DNA of 64,000 nt from Planctomycetia bacterium (GCA_026401035.1 JAPLNR010000053.1:1-64000); one strand, 5' to 3'. Shown: positions 8,801 through 17,123, numbered from the stretch's first letter. Translations and numbers: made by a program. The notes: a model not told the origin generated them from the sequence alone.

Positions 8801-9402
8801 TTACCTTGCGACACATTGAGCCGTGTGATCTCGCGAGCATGAGCAGCCCATGGCCTGCTCCGGAATCCGGCTGTCGCCTTCAGGTTCCTCCCAGAGCCGC
8901 AATCGCGTCCTTATGAGCAACACGCGACTGACGCGGAGCGCGGCAGCGAGACAGCGATCTGGGCAGTGGGCTACGCCTGCCCATGACAGTGCCCTTAACG
9001 GCATCGAACGCACGAGCCGAGGAAACGTCTGACGGGAGAGTTCTCTCGCTTCCCCCGGCATTCCCTTGTACACAGGCCCGAGCCAGTATCCTGTTCCGAT
9101 CCGGTACTCGAGGAGATGCAACAAGGGCTGAAAGCTTCCGCCACAATGAAGATTTAGAAGATCAAATGTTCTCTGGTAAGCCATGGCTCTCGGAAGGAGC
9201 GACTTGCCCGTCCGGATTCCGACTTCGGGAATGCGATCGCACGACATGATCTCGTTCAAGTACCCCACGGGTCCCTTTTCAGCGTAAAGGGCAAAGATGC
9301 ACAAATCTGCATGAATGACCTCGCTGATCCATGCGGGCAGACGGCCTCTGCGTAAGCCAACGCCGTGCGCGGGATGCAGCTCATGGTGGCAACTACTTTC
9401 AT
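8801..9402 (-). pseudogene. Frameshifted gene of unknown function in the glycan operon
   Basis: A real start is marked by AAGGAG six bases before the ATG at 9402, opening MKVVATMSCIPRTALAYAEA. That frame soon loses coherence, while a second minus-strand frame takes over with LPAWISEVIHADLCIFALYA and runs to a stop at 8801, close to the wbqC start. The overlap of the two frames lies around 9320-9350, so a single-base indel there would restore a protein of about 200 residues. I do not recognise the family. It is either a pseudogene or a sequencing error. The remnant of an IS91-type terminus (9445-9506) sits just upstream and may have separated it from its promoter. Confidence 0.4.
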
Positions 9403-9444
9403 TGCTGACTCCTTGACCCTGGCGTCTGAAGTACCCCGGTTCAT

Positions 9445-9506
9445 GAAGGTTAGCCCGGTCGATGGCCCCTCCGCAACGGTGTTCCGACTGAGTAGCGCGC
9501 GTGAGC
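9445..9506 (-). repeat. IS91-type element terminus, copy A
   Basis: A 62-bp stretch beginning GAAGGTTAGCCCGGTCGATG. It aligns without large gaps to two other copies at 22054-22116 and, inverted, at 23688-23750. The similarity stops abruptly at GAAGG in all three, which should be the outer end of the element. No transposase is left near this copy. The 186 bases inward to 9692 contain no gene that I can identify, only weak similarity to the inner flank of the other copies. Confidence 0.6.
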
Positions 9507-9692
9507 GGAGTGATCAGCTCTCTCGTCCGTCCAAGGGCGGGCACTGGAGCGTTTCGGGGGAGTCCTCAAGCATGACCGCCCTGGGCACGCCGGGTGATCG
9601 AGGACCAGCGCGGTTGGCACCGGCGCATGGGAATAGGCGAAGGGGTGTGTGGCGGGATCAAGGATCTGGCCCTGAATGATCTAGGCCATGGA

Positions 9693-10373
9693 TCATATAT
9701 TTCTCAGCCGATGCGCAGGCACCCTACTGATCGGCGTGGCCTCGCCCATGAAGACAGAACCTTCGGGCGCAGATCCAAGAACAAGGGCTCCAGCGCCGAT
9801 GACAGATCCCGCACCGATGGAGACATTGTCCCTGAGGGTCGCATTGACGCCAATGAAGCAACGCTCGCCAATCCGGCAGTTGCCTGAAATCACAGCATGG
9901 GACGCCACGAACACATCATCCTCGATGACGGTGTGGTGCCCCACATGGTTTCCGGACCAAAGAATGCAGTTCCTGCCAATGGTGACGAACGGCTGAATGA
10001 CGTTGGCCTCCATGATCAGGCAGTTGGGTTGGACGGAAAAACCCCTCCAGACATGAGCCTTGGGGCTGACGAAACTGGCGAGGGTGTAACCCAAGGCCTC
10101 GAGCTCGCGGCATTTTTCGGCCCGCGGGCGGTTCACGCCACGGAAACTCATGGCGACAAAGGCGTCAGCCACCTGAGGAGGAAAGCGTCTGACGGCCTCA
10201 GCCAGGTCAAGAACCGGCCTGCCCAAAAGGGCATCGGTCTGCCGAAACGCCGGATCAACGACAAAAGCAACCACCTCCTGGCACGCTTCATCGGCGAAAT
10301 AGGCGCAGGCGACTTCTGCGATCTGGCCGGCCCCAAAAATGATGAGAGGTTTTTGTGGGGAAGATGGGTTCAT
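9693..10373 (-). CDS. NeuD/PglD-type sugar O/N-acyltransferase
   Basis: A 226-residue protein. The N-terminal Rossmann-like part has LIIFGAGQIAEVA; the C-terminal half is a left-handed beta-helix of hexapeptide repeats (VIQPFVTIGRNCILWSG, VFVASHAVISGNCRIG, VSIGAGSVIGAGALV). His residues in NHVGHHTVI occupy the place of the catalytic His in PglD-like acyltransferases. It would transfer an acetyl (or other acyl) group from CoA to an amino sugar, consistent with the DegT aminotransferase of the same operon. ATG 10373 is chosen; an upstream in-frame codon at 10391 would add six residues. Confidence 0.85.
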   Translation of the reverse strand: MNPSSPQKPLIIFGAGQIAEVACAYFADEACQEVVAFVVDPAFRQTDALLGRPVLDLAEAVRRFPPQVADAFVAMSFRGVNRPRAEKCRELEALGYTLASFVSPKAHVWRGFSVQPNCLIMEANVIQPFVTIGRNCILWSGNHVGHHTVIEDDVFVASHAVISGNCRIGERCFIGVNATLRDNVSIGAGSVIGAGALVLGSAPEGSVFMGEATPISRVPAHRLRNI

Positions 10374-10387
10374 ATCCAGCTCTCCGC

Positions 10388-10530
10388 TCAAAGCTTAAGA
10401 AGGACATCGATCGGGTAATTTCGCCTGCGCTCGAAACGCTCAATCGCCTGCGAGACATAGACACCGATATCGCGAGACAGGGCCGTCTGGTCGGTGAGTT
10501 CGGAGAGTCTGACGTGTGAACGCCGGTTGA
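10388..10530 (-). pseudogene. 3' remnant of a gene upstream of the acyltransferase
   Basis: Minus-strand coding-like sequence ending 15 bases before the acyltransferase start: SELTDQTALSRDIGVYVSQA and IERFERRRNYPIDVLLKL then stop. It reads like a natural helical C-terminus, but its 5' part is replaced near 10525 by direct repeats that look like an insertion-sequence end. The family cannot be identified from 40-45 residues. The 10571-10762 stretch beyond holds no recognisable gene. Confidence 0.35.
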
Positions 10531-10570
10531 AAAGTGCAGCGCGGGGCGGTCGAAAAGTGCAGCGCTGGGG
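10525..10570. repeat. Two 23-bp direct repeats (possible IS end)
   Basis: GGTTGAAAAGTGCAGCGCGG at 10525 recurs with period 23 as GGTCGAAAAGTGCAGCGCTG at 10548. Tandem copies of about 20 bp near an end are typical of IS21-family elements, whose transposase binds them. No istA or istB gene is present, so at most a terminal scar remains. Family assignment is inference. Confidence 0.4.
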
Positions 10571-10762
10571 TTGAATTGAATCTACTCCGGGGTAGCCGGT
10601 TGCTCCAAGGGTTGGTGGGTCAGGGAGTCCCTGCGGCCCGACTGTTGACGGTCCGGCGGCAGGGCGACACACTTTTTGGCACCATCACTCGGCCCAGAGC
10701 GTTTCGGGGAGTGGCGATCTGAGAAATCCCGGATCAACATGGCGTGTGAGGAGGTGCTAACC

Positions 10763-11872
10763 GTGTCGAAGGTTTCAACCGAACCACCAACGGATTACAC
10801 GCACGGTCTTCTCGCAATCGAAACGAGCATCGCCGACCAAGCGTGGCCCGAAGACGTCACGCCGGTTGTGAGCGTCCTTTGCTTCACCTTCAATCACGAG
10901 AGGTACATTCGGGACGCGCTCGAAGGCTTTCTGGCACAGACGACTCGCTTTCGCGTCGAGATCATCGTTCACGACGATGCGTCCACCGATTCGACGACGA
11001 CCATCGTACGACAATATCAGCAAAGATATCCAAGTCTGATCAAGACTATTACGCAGACGCAGAATCAGTACAGCCTTCGCGGCTACGCATTTGTTGGCGA
11101 CATGATATCTGCTGCCAAAGGTCGATACATCGCACTATGCGACGGCGACGATTACTGGACCGACCCGCTCAAGTTGCAAAGGCAAGTTGATTTGATGGAC
11201 GCGGATGCCGGATGTGTGCTGAGCTTTCACCCTTGCTCTTTCCGGGCAGAGGAGAGCGGGCTAACGCTCATCACTCCGCAGGACATGAAATATGTGCAGT
11301 ATGACTATACCGCAGAGAACGTGCTGGAGAGATGGGGAATTCCAACAGCCGCAATGGTCTTCCGAAACGTGCTACCGATTCTTCCTCCATGGTTCGCTAA
11401 GGTCGCGAGCGGCGATATCGCAATCGCGATGCTGCTCTACGAGCGCGGAACGTTCAGATGCCTTGAGGAACGAATGAGCGTCTATCGACTGACCGGCCTC
11501 GGCGCCTCGAGCTCGCATCATGGCGAGTTTATGCTCCAGAGCCGCGGCTATCTGTATGCAAAGCTGAACGAGCACTTCAACGGTCGATACGAGGACCAGA
11601 TTTCCCGGGCGCTCCTGCGCGTTGCCGAGTACCACGTAGCTCGGGACGGACTCTCGAGTGCGAGCGGCGATCCCAGGGAGGCAATGAATGCCACGCGGAA
11701 AGAAGGAACTGGGCAGATCATCCCCAATCTTCGAGAGATCGAGGTAGAGGTGGATAGGGGCAAGACCGTCCTGGAGGCGGTCAAGAAGATCGGCGTGACG
11801 GAGCAGGCCTACTATTGGATCGTCGCGAAATGGCTGCGCCGACGGCGGCCACAGCGGCGACCACCAGCGTGA
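10763..11872 (+). CDS. Glycosyltransferase family 2 with C-terminus replaced by an IS3 OrfA fragment
   Basis: Residues 1-310 are a GT2 enzyme: VSVLCFTFNHERYI, VEIIVHDDASTDST and ALCDGDDYWTDP (metal-binding DGDD), the type common in capsule and O-antigen clusters. GTG 10763 is chosen because GGAGG lies eight bases upstream. From about residue 313 the sequence becomes GQIIPNLREIEVEVDRGKTV and KKIGVTEQAYYW, the helix-turn-helix N-terminus of an IS3-family OrfA, then runs 13 further residues of out-of-context Arg/Pro-rich sequence. The transferase therefore probably lost its native C-terminus to an insertion, although the catalytic domain appears complete. It may still be active. Confidence 0.75.
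   Translation: MSKVSTEPPTDYTHGLLAIETSIADQAWPEDVTPVVSVLCFTFNHERYIRDALEGFLAQTTRFRVEIIVHDDASTDSTTTIVRQYQQRYPSLIKTITQTQNQYSLRGYAFVGDMISAAKGRYIALCDGDDYWTDPLKLQRQVDLMDADAGCVLSFHPCSFRAEESGLTLITPQDMKYVQYDYTAENVLERWGIPTAAMVFRNVLPILPPWFAKVASGDIAIAMLLYERGTFRCLEERMSVYRLTGLGASSSHHGEFMLQSRGYLYAKLNEHFNGRYEDQISRALLRVAEYHVARDGLSSASGDPREAMNATRKEGTGQIIPNLREIEVEVDRGKTVLEAVKKIGVTEQAYYWIVAKWLRRRRPQRRPPA
11698..11818 (+). mobile_element. Truncated IS3-family orfA fragment
   Basis: About 120 bases from the OrfA start codon (ATG 11698, MPRK-like in a shifted frame) to EQAYYW, the first helix-turn-helix of IS3 OrfA proteins. The rest of OrfA and all of OrfB are missing. The fragment is read on the plus strand as the tail of the glycosyltransferase, and antisense as the tail of the PEP-CTERM protein, so it joins two convergent genes at their 3' ends. 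Confidence 0.65.
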
Positions 11873-12635
11873 TGGTTGCCGGCTCCGGCACGATGATGAC
11901 CGAGTCGGGGCCGGTGCCAAGGCCAAACACGGCGGTGCTCCCGATATTCGCCTCGGTGAAGCCCGCGACCCCGCTGAAGGTGAACGTGGCCTTGTTCTTG
12001 ACGAGATACCTGTTGTTGAGCACGCCGCTGGGATTGATGTCGCCCCCCTTGTAGATCGCGAAGTTGAGAAACGTGTTGCCCGGCGGGCCGACGATCGCCG
12101 GCGTGAAGCCGTTTGGCGACAGGTTGGAGTTGCCCACCGTGCCGAGGCCGAAGCCAAGCCCCGGATGGAAGGCGGGATCCAGCGTGCGAAACTGCCACGA
12201 GGCATCGCCGTTGTTGACCGCCTTCAGGTTGCTGGCGATGCCACTGACCTGGGTGAAGGTCTGCGGTGTGTACTTGAATTCGAGGTCGTTGGTGCCATTC
12301 CGCACCTGGTAGACGAAGCCGGTCGCGCTCGTGTAGTTCAGGGTCGGCCGGCTCGTGCCGTTCCAGATGTCGAAATAAAAGCTGCTGAGGACGTCCGCAC
12401 CCTCCACCGAGTTGGTCGGCGACGTGTTCTCGAGGGTGACGGTCAGATTGCTGCCGCTGATCAAGAGTTTGGCCTTGAACTCGACGGGCCGTCCCGCACT
12501 CGACGTGCCGGAGCCGATGAAGACCACGTCGCCACGGGCGGGAAACGCGGCCAGAGCGACGACAACGACAGCGGCGATGACTGCCGTGAGGGTGGAAAAA
12601 AAGACGGAGCGGACGAGGATCGAAAGCGACGACAT
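11781..12635 (-). CDS. PEP-CTERM sorting domain protein
   Basis: A 284-residue secreted protein. ATG 12635 is supported by AAGGAG eight bases upstream; a longer in-frame opening to 12824 lacks such support. Residues 1-34 form a signal peptide with a long hydrophobic core ending in FPARG. The middle is an all-beta, Asn/Thr-rich domain. The C-terminus has VPEPATITLVVAAVAAVGAA followed by ISRR, the Pro-Glu-Pro motif, membrane helix and basic tail recognised by exosortase systems, often linked to extracellular polysaccharide. The final dozen residues come from the antisense strand of the IS3 fragment. The basic cluster itself is intact, so sorting could survive. A degraded paralogue lies at 725-945 in the same orientation. 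Confidence 0.8.
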   Translation of the reverse strand: MSSLSILVRSVFFSTLTAVIAAVVVVALAAFPARGDVVFIGSGTSSAGRPVEFKAKLLISGSNLTVTLENTSPTNSVEGADVLSSFYFDIWNGTSRPTLNYTSATGFVYQVRNGTNDLEFKYTPQTFTQVSGIASNLKAVNNGDASWQFRTLDPAFHPGLGFGLGTVGNSNLSPNGFTPAIVGPPGNTFLNFAIYKGGDINPSGVLNNRYLVKNKATFTFSGVAGFTEANIGSTAVFGLGTGPDSVIIVPEPATITLVVAAVAAVGAAISRRSNSRPAPSRRSS

Positions 12636-13043
12636 GCCACACACTCCTTGAGGGAGCGACGGATCGGTGGCGTCCGGTGCGCCTGCAGGCGCGCCAAAGT
12701 GCTTTTCGGCGCAACAAAAAGGCCGCTGTGGGGAAACGCCAGTCGGCGTTGATCCACGTCGGCCTACGCTGCGCCGGGGCTCCGCAAAGCGGCGGAGCGC
12801 CCAGCAACTCGTCTTCCGAAACAAGACCGCCAGGGGCCTTCGGGCGAGCGGGGACCGCTCTCACGACTGCCTCGGCGGAGCAACCCTTCGCCGCCGCACG
12901 CGATTCGGCAAGGGGGGCAGGGGAGAAACTGCGAAACCCCATCCTTTCCGGGCGTTGATCCGAGTGGACACCCCCCGGGCCGCACGGTTCCTGGCGAACG
13001 GGATCGTCTTCCGCAGACTTTTTTCACTGGTACAACCTCCCGC
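12636..13043. other. Intergenic region between divergent genes, nothing assigned
   Basis: About 400 bases separating the PEP-CTERM gene (leftward) and rdgB (rightward). Long frames without stops cross it on both strands, as expected in GC-rich DNA. No family, no tRNA and no clear terminator are visible. Both promoters should be located here; I see no convincing -35/-10 pair. Confidence 0.4.
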
Positions 13044-13682
13044 ATGACTGCCATCCCTCCGCCACTGCTCGTGCTCGGCACCACGAATGCCGGCAAACTT
13101 CGGGAACTGACCCTGCTGCTCGAACCGCTGGGCATCGCCTGCCGGTCGCTCGCGGATGAACCGCTGGCCGTCGAGGTCGAGGAGACCGGCACATCCTTCG
13201 CTGAGAATGCGGCGTTGAAGGCGAGCCTGCAGGCCCGGGCCCTTGGGGCCTGGGTGCTCGCCGAAGACAGCGGCCTGGTCGTGCCCGCGCTCGGCGGGGC
13301 GCCGGGCATCTTTTCGGCGCGGTTCGCCGGGGCCGGCAACGGCGACGGCAGGGCCGACGAACGCAACAATGCGCTCCTGCTCGAGCGGCTCGCGCGGCAT
13401 CGGGACGCCGACCGTGCTGCCCACTACGCCTGCCATGCGGCGCTCGCCGATCCGTCAGGCGCGATCGTGGCCACCGCGGAGGGCGTCTGCGGTGGCCTGC
13501 TCGCCGAGGCGCCCCAGGGCGCCGGCGGCTTCGGCTACGACCCGCTCTTCATCGTGCCGGAATATCACCGCACGTTCGGCGACCTCGCCCCGGATGTGAA
13601 ATCGGTGATCAGCCACCGCGGCCGGGCCATGCGGGCCATCATCCCGGCGATCGTGCGGCATCTGGCTCCGCGGCCGCGCTGA
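13044..13682 (+). CDS. rdgB: RdgB/HAM1 non-canonical purine NTP pyrophosphatase
   Basis: A 212-residue protein that hydrolyses dITP, ITP and XTP to the monophosphates, keeping deaminated purines out of nucleic acids. LGTTNAGKLREL (substrate-binding TNxxK, residues 11-22), AEDSGLVVPALGG, ARFAG, GFGYDPLFIVPE and SVISHRGRAM are the family motifs in the usual order, and length is typical. The last 44 bases overlap the 3' end of the convergent glycosyltransferase gene, so the two transcripts are antisense to each other at their tails. Confidence 0.92.
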   Translation: MTAIPPPLLVLGTTNAGKLRELTLLLEPLGIACRSLADEPLAVEVEETGTSFAENAALKASLQARALGAWVLAEDSGLVVPALGGAPGIFSARFAGAGNGDGRADERNNALLLERLARHRDADRAAHYACHAALADPSGAIVATAEGVCGGLLAEAPQGAGGFGYDPLFIVPEYHRTFGDLAPDVKSVISHRGRAMRAIIPAIVRHLAPRPR

Positions 13683-14790
13683 CCGCCCCGTCGACATGCT
13701 GGGCGAGCCTGTGCTCGATGACCCGCACGACGTCGCGCGTGCCGTCCATCCGGCCCGCCACGCCCGCCAGCGACGGTGAAAACCGCTCCAGCCCGTCGAG
13801 AAATGACCGCACCCGCTCGCGGGTGACCTGCTCGAGCAGCGTGAAGTCGCCACAGCCCATGTCGGTGAGGAAGTGGCTGTTCATCAGCTGCTCGGCATGT
13901 GCCCGCTCAGGCAGCAGCAGCATCGGCTTGCCGAGATGCAGGGCCTCGCCGATCAACTGATTGCCGGCGGCCGAGACCATGCAGCGGCAGGCAGCGAGGT
14001 CCTCCACGAACTGCCGCTCGTCGATCGCGTGAAACGACACGTTGCCGACACGCTCGCGATGGCCGAGGCCATAGACCTTCACCGGCAGGCCGCAGTCGGC
14101 CAGGGCCGTGACCGCCTCGAACGGCGTGTGGCGGCGGAGGTAGCTGAGAATGAAGCCATCGTCACGCGGACGGGCGTGGAGAATCTCCGGGCGCAACAGC
14201 GGCCCCACCTGCACCACGTGCTCCCAGCCGCGGCGGAGGGGAGGCCGAAAAAACGCCGACACCACCGTGTCGGTCGCACCGTTGACATACATCCACACTG
14301 CCTGGCTCATGAACCAGGCCTGCCACTTGAGCGTCAGCGGCAACGCGCCGAGATCGTAGGCCAATAGAAAGTGCTGGTGGTCGACGCTGACCAGCGGGAT
14401 CTCCTGACGGGCGGCCGCCCGCGGCAGCGCCGGCTCGAAGTCGGTCACAGCCAGGTCGGCGCCGAATGCATCGAGTTCGCGGATCAGCCTGTCGACGAGC
14501 GGCCCCACCTGCCGGGCCTGGTAGTCGAGCCCGGCAGCGATCGACCGCGGCACGTCGAGCCGGCCGCCCGAGTATTGGAAGACGATGCCGGGAATCTCGA
14601 CCAGCCGCACGCGCGGTCGGCCCGCACCCGGTGAACCAGCCTCAGAAAACCGCCGTGACAGAAATTCCAGCGCATCGGCCGACGTGAAAATCAGAATTTC
14701 ATGCTCGGTCTGCAGGTGCTCCACGAGCGTGGCGATGCGGGTGGCATGGCCACGGCCTTCACCGCAGAGGCTGATAGCGATTTTTGCCAT
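13639..14790 (-). CDS. GT-B fold glycosyltransferase (MurG/UGT-like)
   Basis: A 383-residue protein. MAKIAISLCGEGRGHATR opens with the glycine-rich loop of GT-B enzymes that act on lipid or glycan acceptors. The C-terminal half has CMVSAAGNQLIGEALHLGKP and MLLLPERAHAEQ, matching the donor-binding region in which macrolide/UGT-type transferases read GG-x-x-x-x-E-A-x-x-x-G-x-P and P-x-x-x-x-Q. The start at 14790 is chosen because the conserved N-terminus begins there; the frame is open a further 121 codons antisense to the next gene, which I treat as spurious. Substrate unknown. Confidence 0.75.
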   Translation of the reverse strand: MAKIAISLCGEGRGHATRIATLVEHLQTEHEILIFTSADALEFLSRRFSEAGSPGAGRPRVRLVEIPGIVFQYSGGRLDVPRSIAAGLDYQARQVGPLVDRLIRELDAFGADLAVTDFEPALPRAAARQEIPLVSVDHQHFLLAYDLGALPLTLKWQAWFMSQAVWMYVNGATDTVVSAFFRPPLRRGWEHVVQVGPLLRPEILHARPRDDGFILSYLRRHTPFEAVTALADCGLPVKVYGLGHRERVGNVSFHAIDERQFVEDLAACRCMVSAAGNQLIGEALHLGKPMLLLPERAHAEQLMNSHFLTDMGCGDFTLLEQVTRERVRSFLDGLERFSPSLAGVAGRMDGTRDVVRVIEHRLAQHVDGAVSAAAEPDAARSPG

Positions 14791-14876
14791 ACTGTTGAGT
14801 CGGTGGTCGCGACGGAAATCCTGCCGCACTGCTCGAGTGCATGGTCTACCAGGCATTGTGGCTGGAAGAGTCTCAC

Positions 14877-15989
14877 GTGACCAGAAACGAAACACTTTTG
14901 CCGATCTGTGGCCGCCTCGCGGCGGTCGCACTGCTGGCTGCCGCCTGCTGCCCGGCCGCGCGGGCTCAGACTGCCGCCCCGGCGGAGGCCGTACCGCCGG
15001 CGGAAGCCGCACCTGCGGCAGAGGCCGGGCCTTCAGCGGCGGCCGCGCCCGCGGTGCACCGTCTCGTGCAGGCGCTCGGGTCGGGGTCGCTGGCGACTCG
15101 TGATGCCGCCGAGCGGGCGCTGGTGGCGCTGGGGCCGACGGCGCTGCCGGCAATCACGGAAGCCGGGAGGGACACGGTCGGCGAGGCGGCGTTTCGCCTG
15201 CGCGGGATCCGCCGGGAATTAGAGGGACAGGCGGCGGCCATGGCCGTCGACGGCGGGCACGTCGACGTGACGGTCGCCGGAGTCGAGCCGATCGGCGGCA
15301 CGCAGGCAGCGGCCACGGGCGTGCGGGTCAGGTTGCGAATGGCCTGGCAAGACGGCCCCGCGCCGCTGGTGGTGAAGTTGCCGCTGAAGTCGATCGTGGC
15401 CGAGGGAGCCAACGGCGAAGTGATGCCCCCGGCACAGCGGGCTGCCGTCCTCGAGGCGGCCGTGCCGAAGAATCGTCGCTGGCTCGAACTGCCGGTGGCC
15501 CTCGCACAGCCGGCACTCCCTTTAGAGTCACTCGCCATCCTGCGTGGCACGGTCATGGTCTGGGTGACCGGCATGGAGCACGCGTTCGAGTTTGCGGGCA
15601 TCGAGCGGCCGCAGGATCTCCCCTGGCAGCCGCGGACCCTGCGGCTGGGGGAGGCACGTGTGATTCTCGATGACGTCGCCGTGCGACAGGAAAGGCTTCT
15701 GGTCACGGCGACGATCGCCTACGATTCGCCGACGGAAGCATTGGCATCGCACCGGACGTGGCTCGGCGAGCGGCCGCTGGAACTCGTGGCCGCCGATGGC
15801 ACCGCGACCAGACCGCTCGTGCAGACCGTGCGAAACCGGAGCGACCAGGGGCTGACCGCGACGGCGGAGTTTGCCCGGCCGGCGTCCGTGGCAAAGGGTG
15901 GCCTTCGGGTGCGCTGGAAACTGCCGATTGCGATCCATGAAGTGCCGATTGATTTTGCGATCCACGATGTTTTGCTGCCACCACGCTGA
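14877..15989 (+). CDS. Secreted hypothetical protein with HEAT-like N-terminal segment
   Basis: A 370-residue protein with a signal peptide (RLAAVALLAAACCPAARAQ) and an Ala/Pro/Glu-rich linker, then a short segment VQALGSGSLATRDAAERALVALGPTALP that resembles one HEAT-type repeat. The remainder is beta-rich with no recognisable catalytic motif. GTG 14877 is preferred because GGAAGAG lies just upstream; ATG 14841 in the same frame is the alternative. The architecture (signal, repeat, beta domain) is common among uncharacterised planctomycete exported proteins. It precedes the parvulin gene by 12 bases and is probably co-transcribed with it. Confidence 0.6.
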   Translation: MTRNETLLPICGRLAAVALLAAACCPAARAQTAAPAEAVPPAEAAPAAEAGPSAAAAPAVHRLVQALGSGSLATRDAAERALVALGPTALPAITEAGRDTVGEAAFRLRGIRRELEGQAAAMAVDGGHVDVTVAGVEPIGGTQAAATGVRVRLRMAWQDGPAPLVVKLPLKSIVAEGANGEVMPPAQRAAVLEAAVPKNRRWLELPVALAQPALPLESLAILRGTVMVWVTGMEHAFEFAGIERPQDLPWQPRTLRLGEARVILDDVAVRQERLLVTATIAYDSPTEALASHRTWLGERPLELVAADGTATRPLVQTVRNRSDQGLTATAEFARPASVAKGGLRVRWKLPIAIHEVPIDFAIHDVLLPPR

Positions 15990-16001
15990 CGCCACACCAC
16001 C

Positions 16002-17123
16002 ATGACCAGCTTCGGCCCCATCCCCGCCGCGTTTCTTCCCCGGACTGCCATGCTGCGGCGTTCCATGCTGCGGCGTTCCATGCTGCGGGCGGTTGTCCTG
16101 CTGGCTCCGCTCGTCCTGACGGCGGGCACGCACCGGCTCCGAGCCGCCGACGATCCCCGGCCCCCGACCGCCACCGTCATCGCCCGGATCGGCAACCTGC
16201 CGATCTACCGCTCGGAACTCGACGTCGCCCTCCGCCGCGCCGGTGCGGAACGGATCCGGTCGCCCGAACAAAGCCTCCGGGTGGAGGCCGAGGCACTGGA
16301 GCAGTTGGTGAACGAGCGGCTGCTCAAAAAGGTGATCGAGGCGGAAAAGATCGAGGTCGATGCGGACGAGGTGTCGACGGTCATGGTGCGCATGCGGTCG
16401 GAATTGACGGACCGGAAGATTCCGTTCGAGGCCTTCCTCACGCAGTCGGGCCGCGACGAGCAGTCGCTTCGCAGCCAGATCGAACTGGAACTGGCGCTCA
16501 ATAAACTGCTCACACCACAACTCACGAGCGACGCCCTGGCGGCCATGTTCGCGAAGTACCGTCGCGAACTCGACGGCACGCGGGTGCGGGCCAGCCACAT
16601 CATCCTGCGGCCTGATCCGGCCCGCGGCGCGGATGCCGTGCCGGAGATGATGCGTCGGGCCACGGCGATTCGCCAGCAGATCCTGCAGGGCACGATCACG
16701 TTTGCCGAGGCGGCCAAAAAATATTCCGTGGGCCCGAGCCGCCGCCACGGGGGCGACGTCGGATATTTCCCGCGAACCGGCGGGCTGAACGAGGACTTTG
16801 CCCGCGAGGCGTTTGCGCTGGCGAAGGGGGAGCTGTCGAAGCCGTTCGTGACGCCGTTCGGTGTGCATGTGGTCGTGGTGACGGGCATCGAGCCCGGAAA
16901 CGTCACCGCGGGATCGCTGCGGCCGCAACTCGAAAAACTGGTCGTGCAGCAGGCGATCCGGGGGCTCTTGGAAAACGGCCGCAAATCGACCCCGGTCACC
17001 TATGCGCCGGGGGTTGCCCATTTCGACGGGCCCCCGCCGGAAACAGCCGACGGCGGCCAGCTCAAGCAACGCCCGATCGTGGTTGCCACTCCGGCGGAAG
17101 CGGCTGCGTCAGCGGGGGAATGA
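16002..17123 (+). CDS. Exported parvulin-type peptidyl-prolyl isomerase (PpiC/SurA-like)
   Basis: A 373-residue periplasmic folding factor. After the signal sequence comes a SurA-like N-terminal helical domain (ARIGNLPIYRSELDVALRR, EALEQLVNERLLKK), then a rotamase domain of about 95 residues beginning RASHIILRP and containing FAEAAKKYSVGPSRRHGGDVG, GGLNEDFAREAFALAKGE and TPFGVHVV. The role is chaperoning and cis-trans proline isomerisation of exported proteins. The N-terminus carries a 15-base tandem repeat (near 16050-16090) that encodes MLRRS twice and MLRA; which ATG starts translation is therefore uncertain. A Pro-rich tail of about 45 residues ends the protein. Confidence 0.85.
   Translation: MTSFGPIPAAFLPRTAMLRRSMLRRSMLRAVVLLAPLVLTAGTHRLRAADDPRPPTATVIARIGNLPIYRSELDVALRRAGAERIRSPEQSLRVEAEALEQLVNERLLKKVIEAEKIEVDADEVSTVMVRMRSELTDRKIPFEAFLTQSGRDEQSLRSQIELELALNKLLTPQLTSDALAAMFAKYRRELDGTRVRASHIILRPDPARGADAVPEMMRRATAIRQQILQGTITFAEAAKKYSVGPSRRHGGDVGYFPRTGGLNEDFAREAFALAKGELSKPFVTPFGVHVVVVTGIEPGNVTAGSLRPQLEKLVVQQAIRGLLENGRKSTPVTYAPGVAHFDGPPPETADGGQLKQRPIVVATPAEAAASAGE

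Noticed and set aside
12667-13047. A 126-codon plus-strand frame upstream of rdgB
   Set aside because: Arg-rich with no homology pattern and no start signal; it is more likely the leader and promoter region of rdgB.
14791-15153. N-terminal extension of the GT-B glycosyltransferase
   Set aside because: The 121 extra residues are Pro/Arg-rich, antisense to the next gene, and precede the conserved start MAKIAISLCGEG.
15528-17069. A 513-codon minus-strand frame opposite the secreted protein and parvulin genes
   Set aside because: Both plus-strand genes have signal peptides and, for the parvulin, clear domain motifs; the antisense frame has none.
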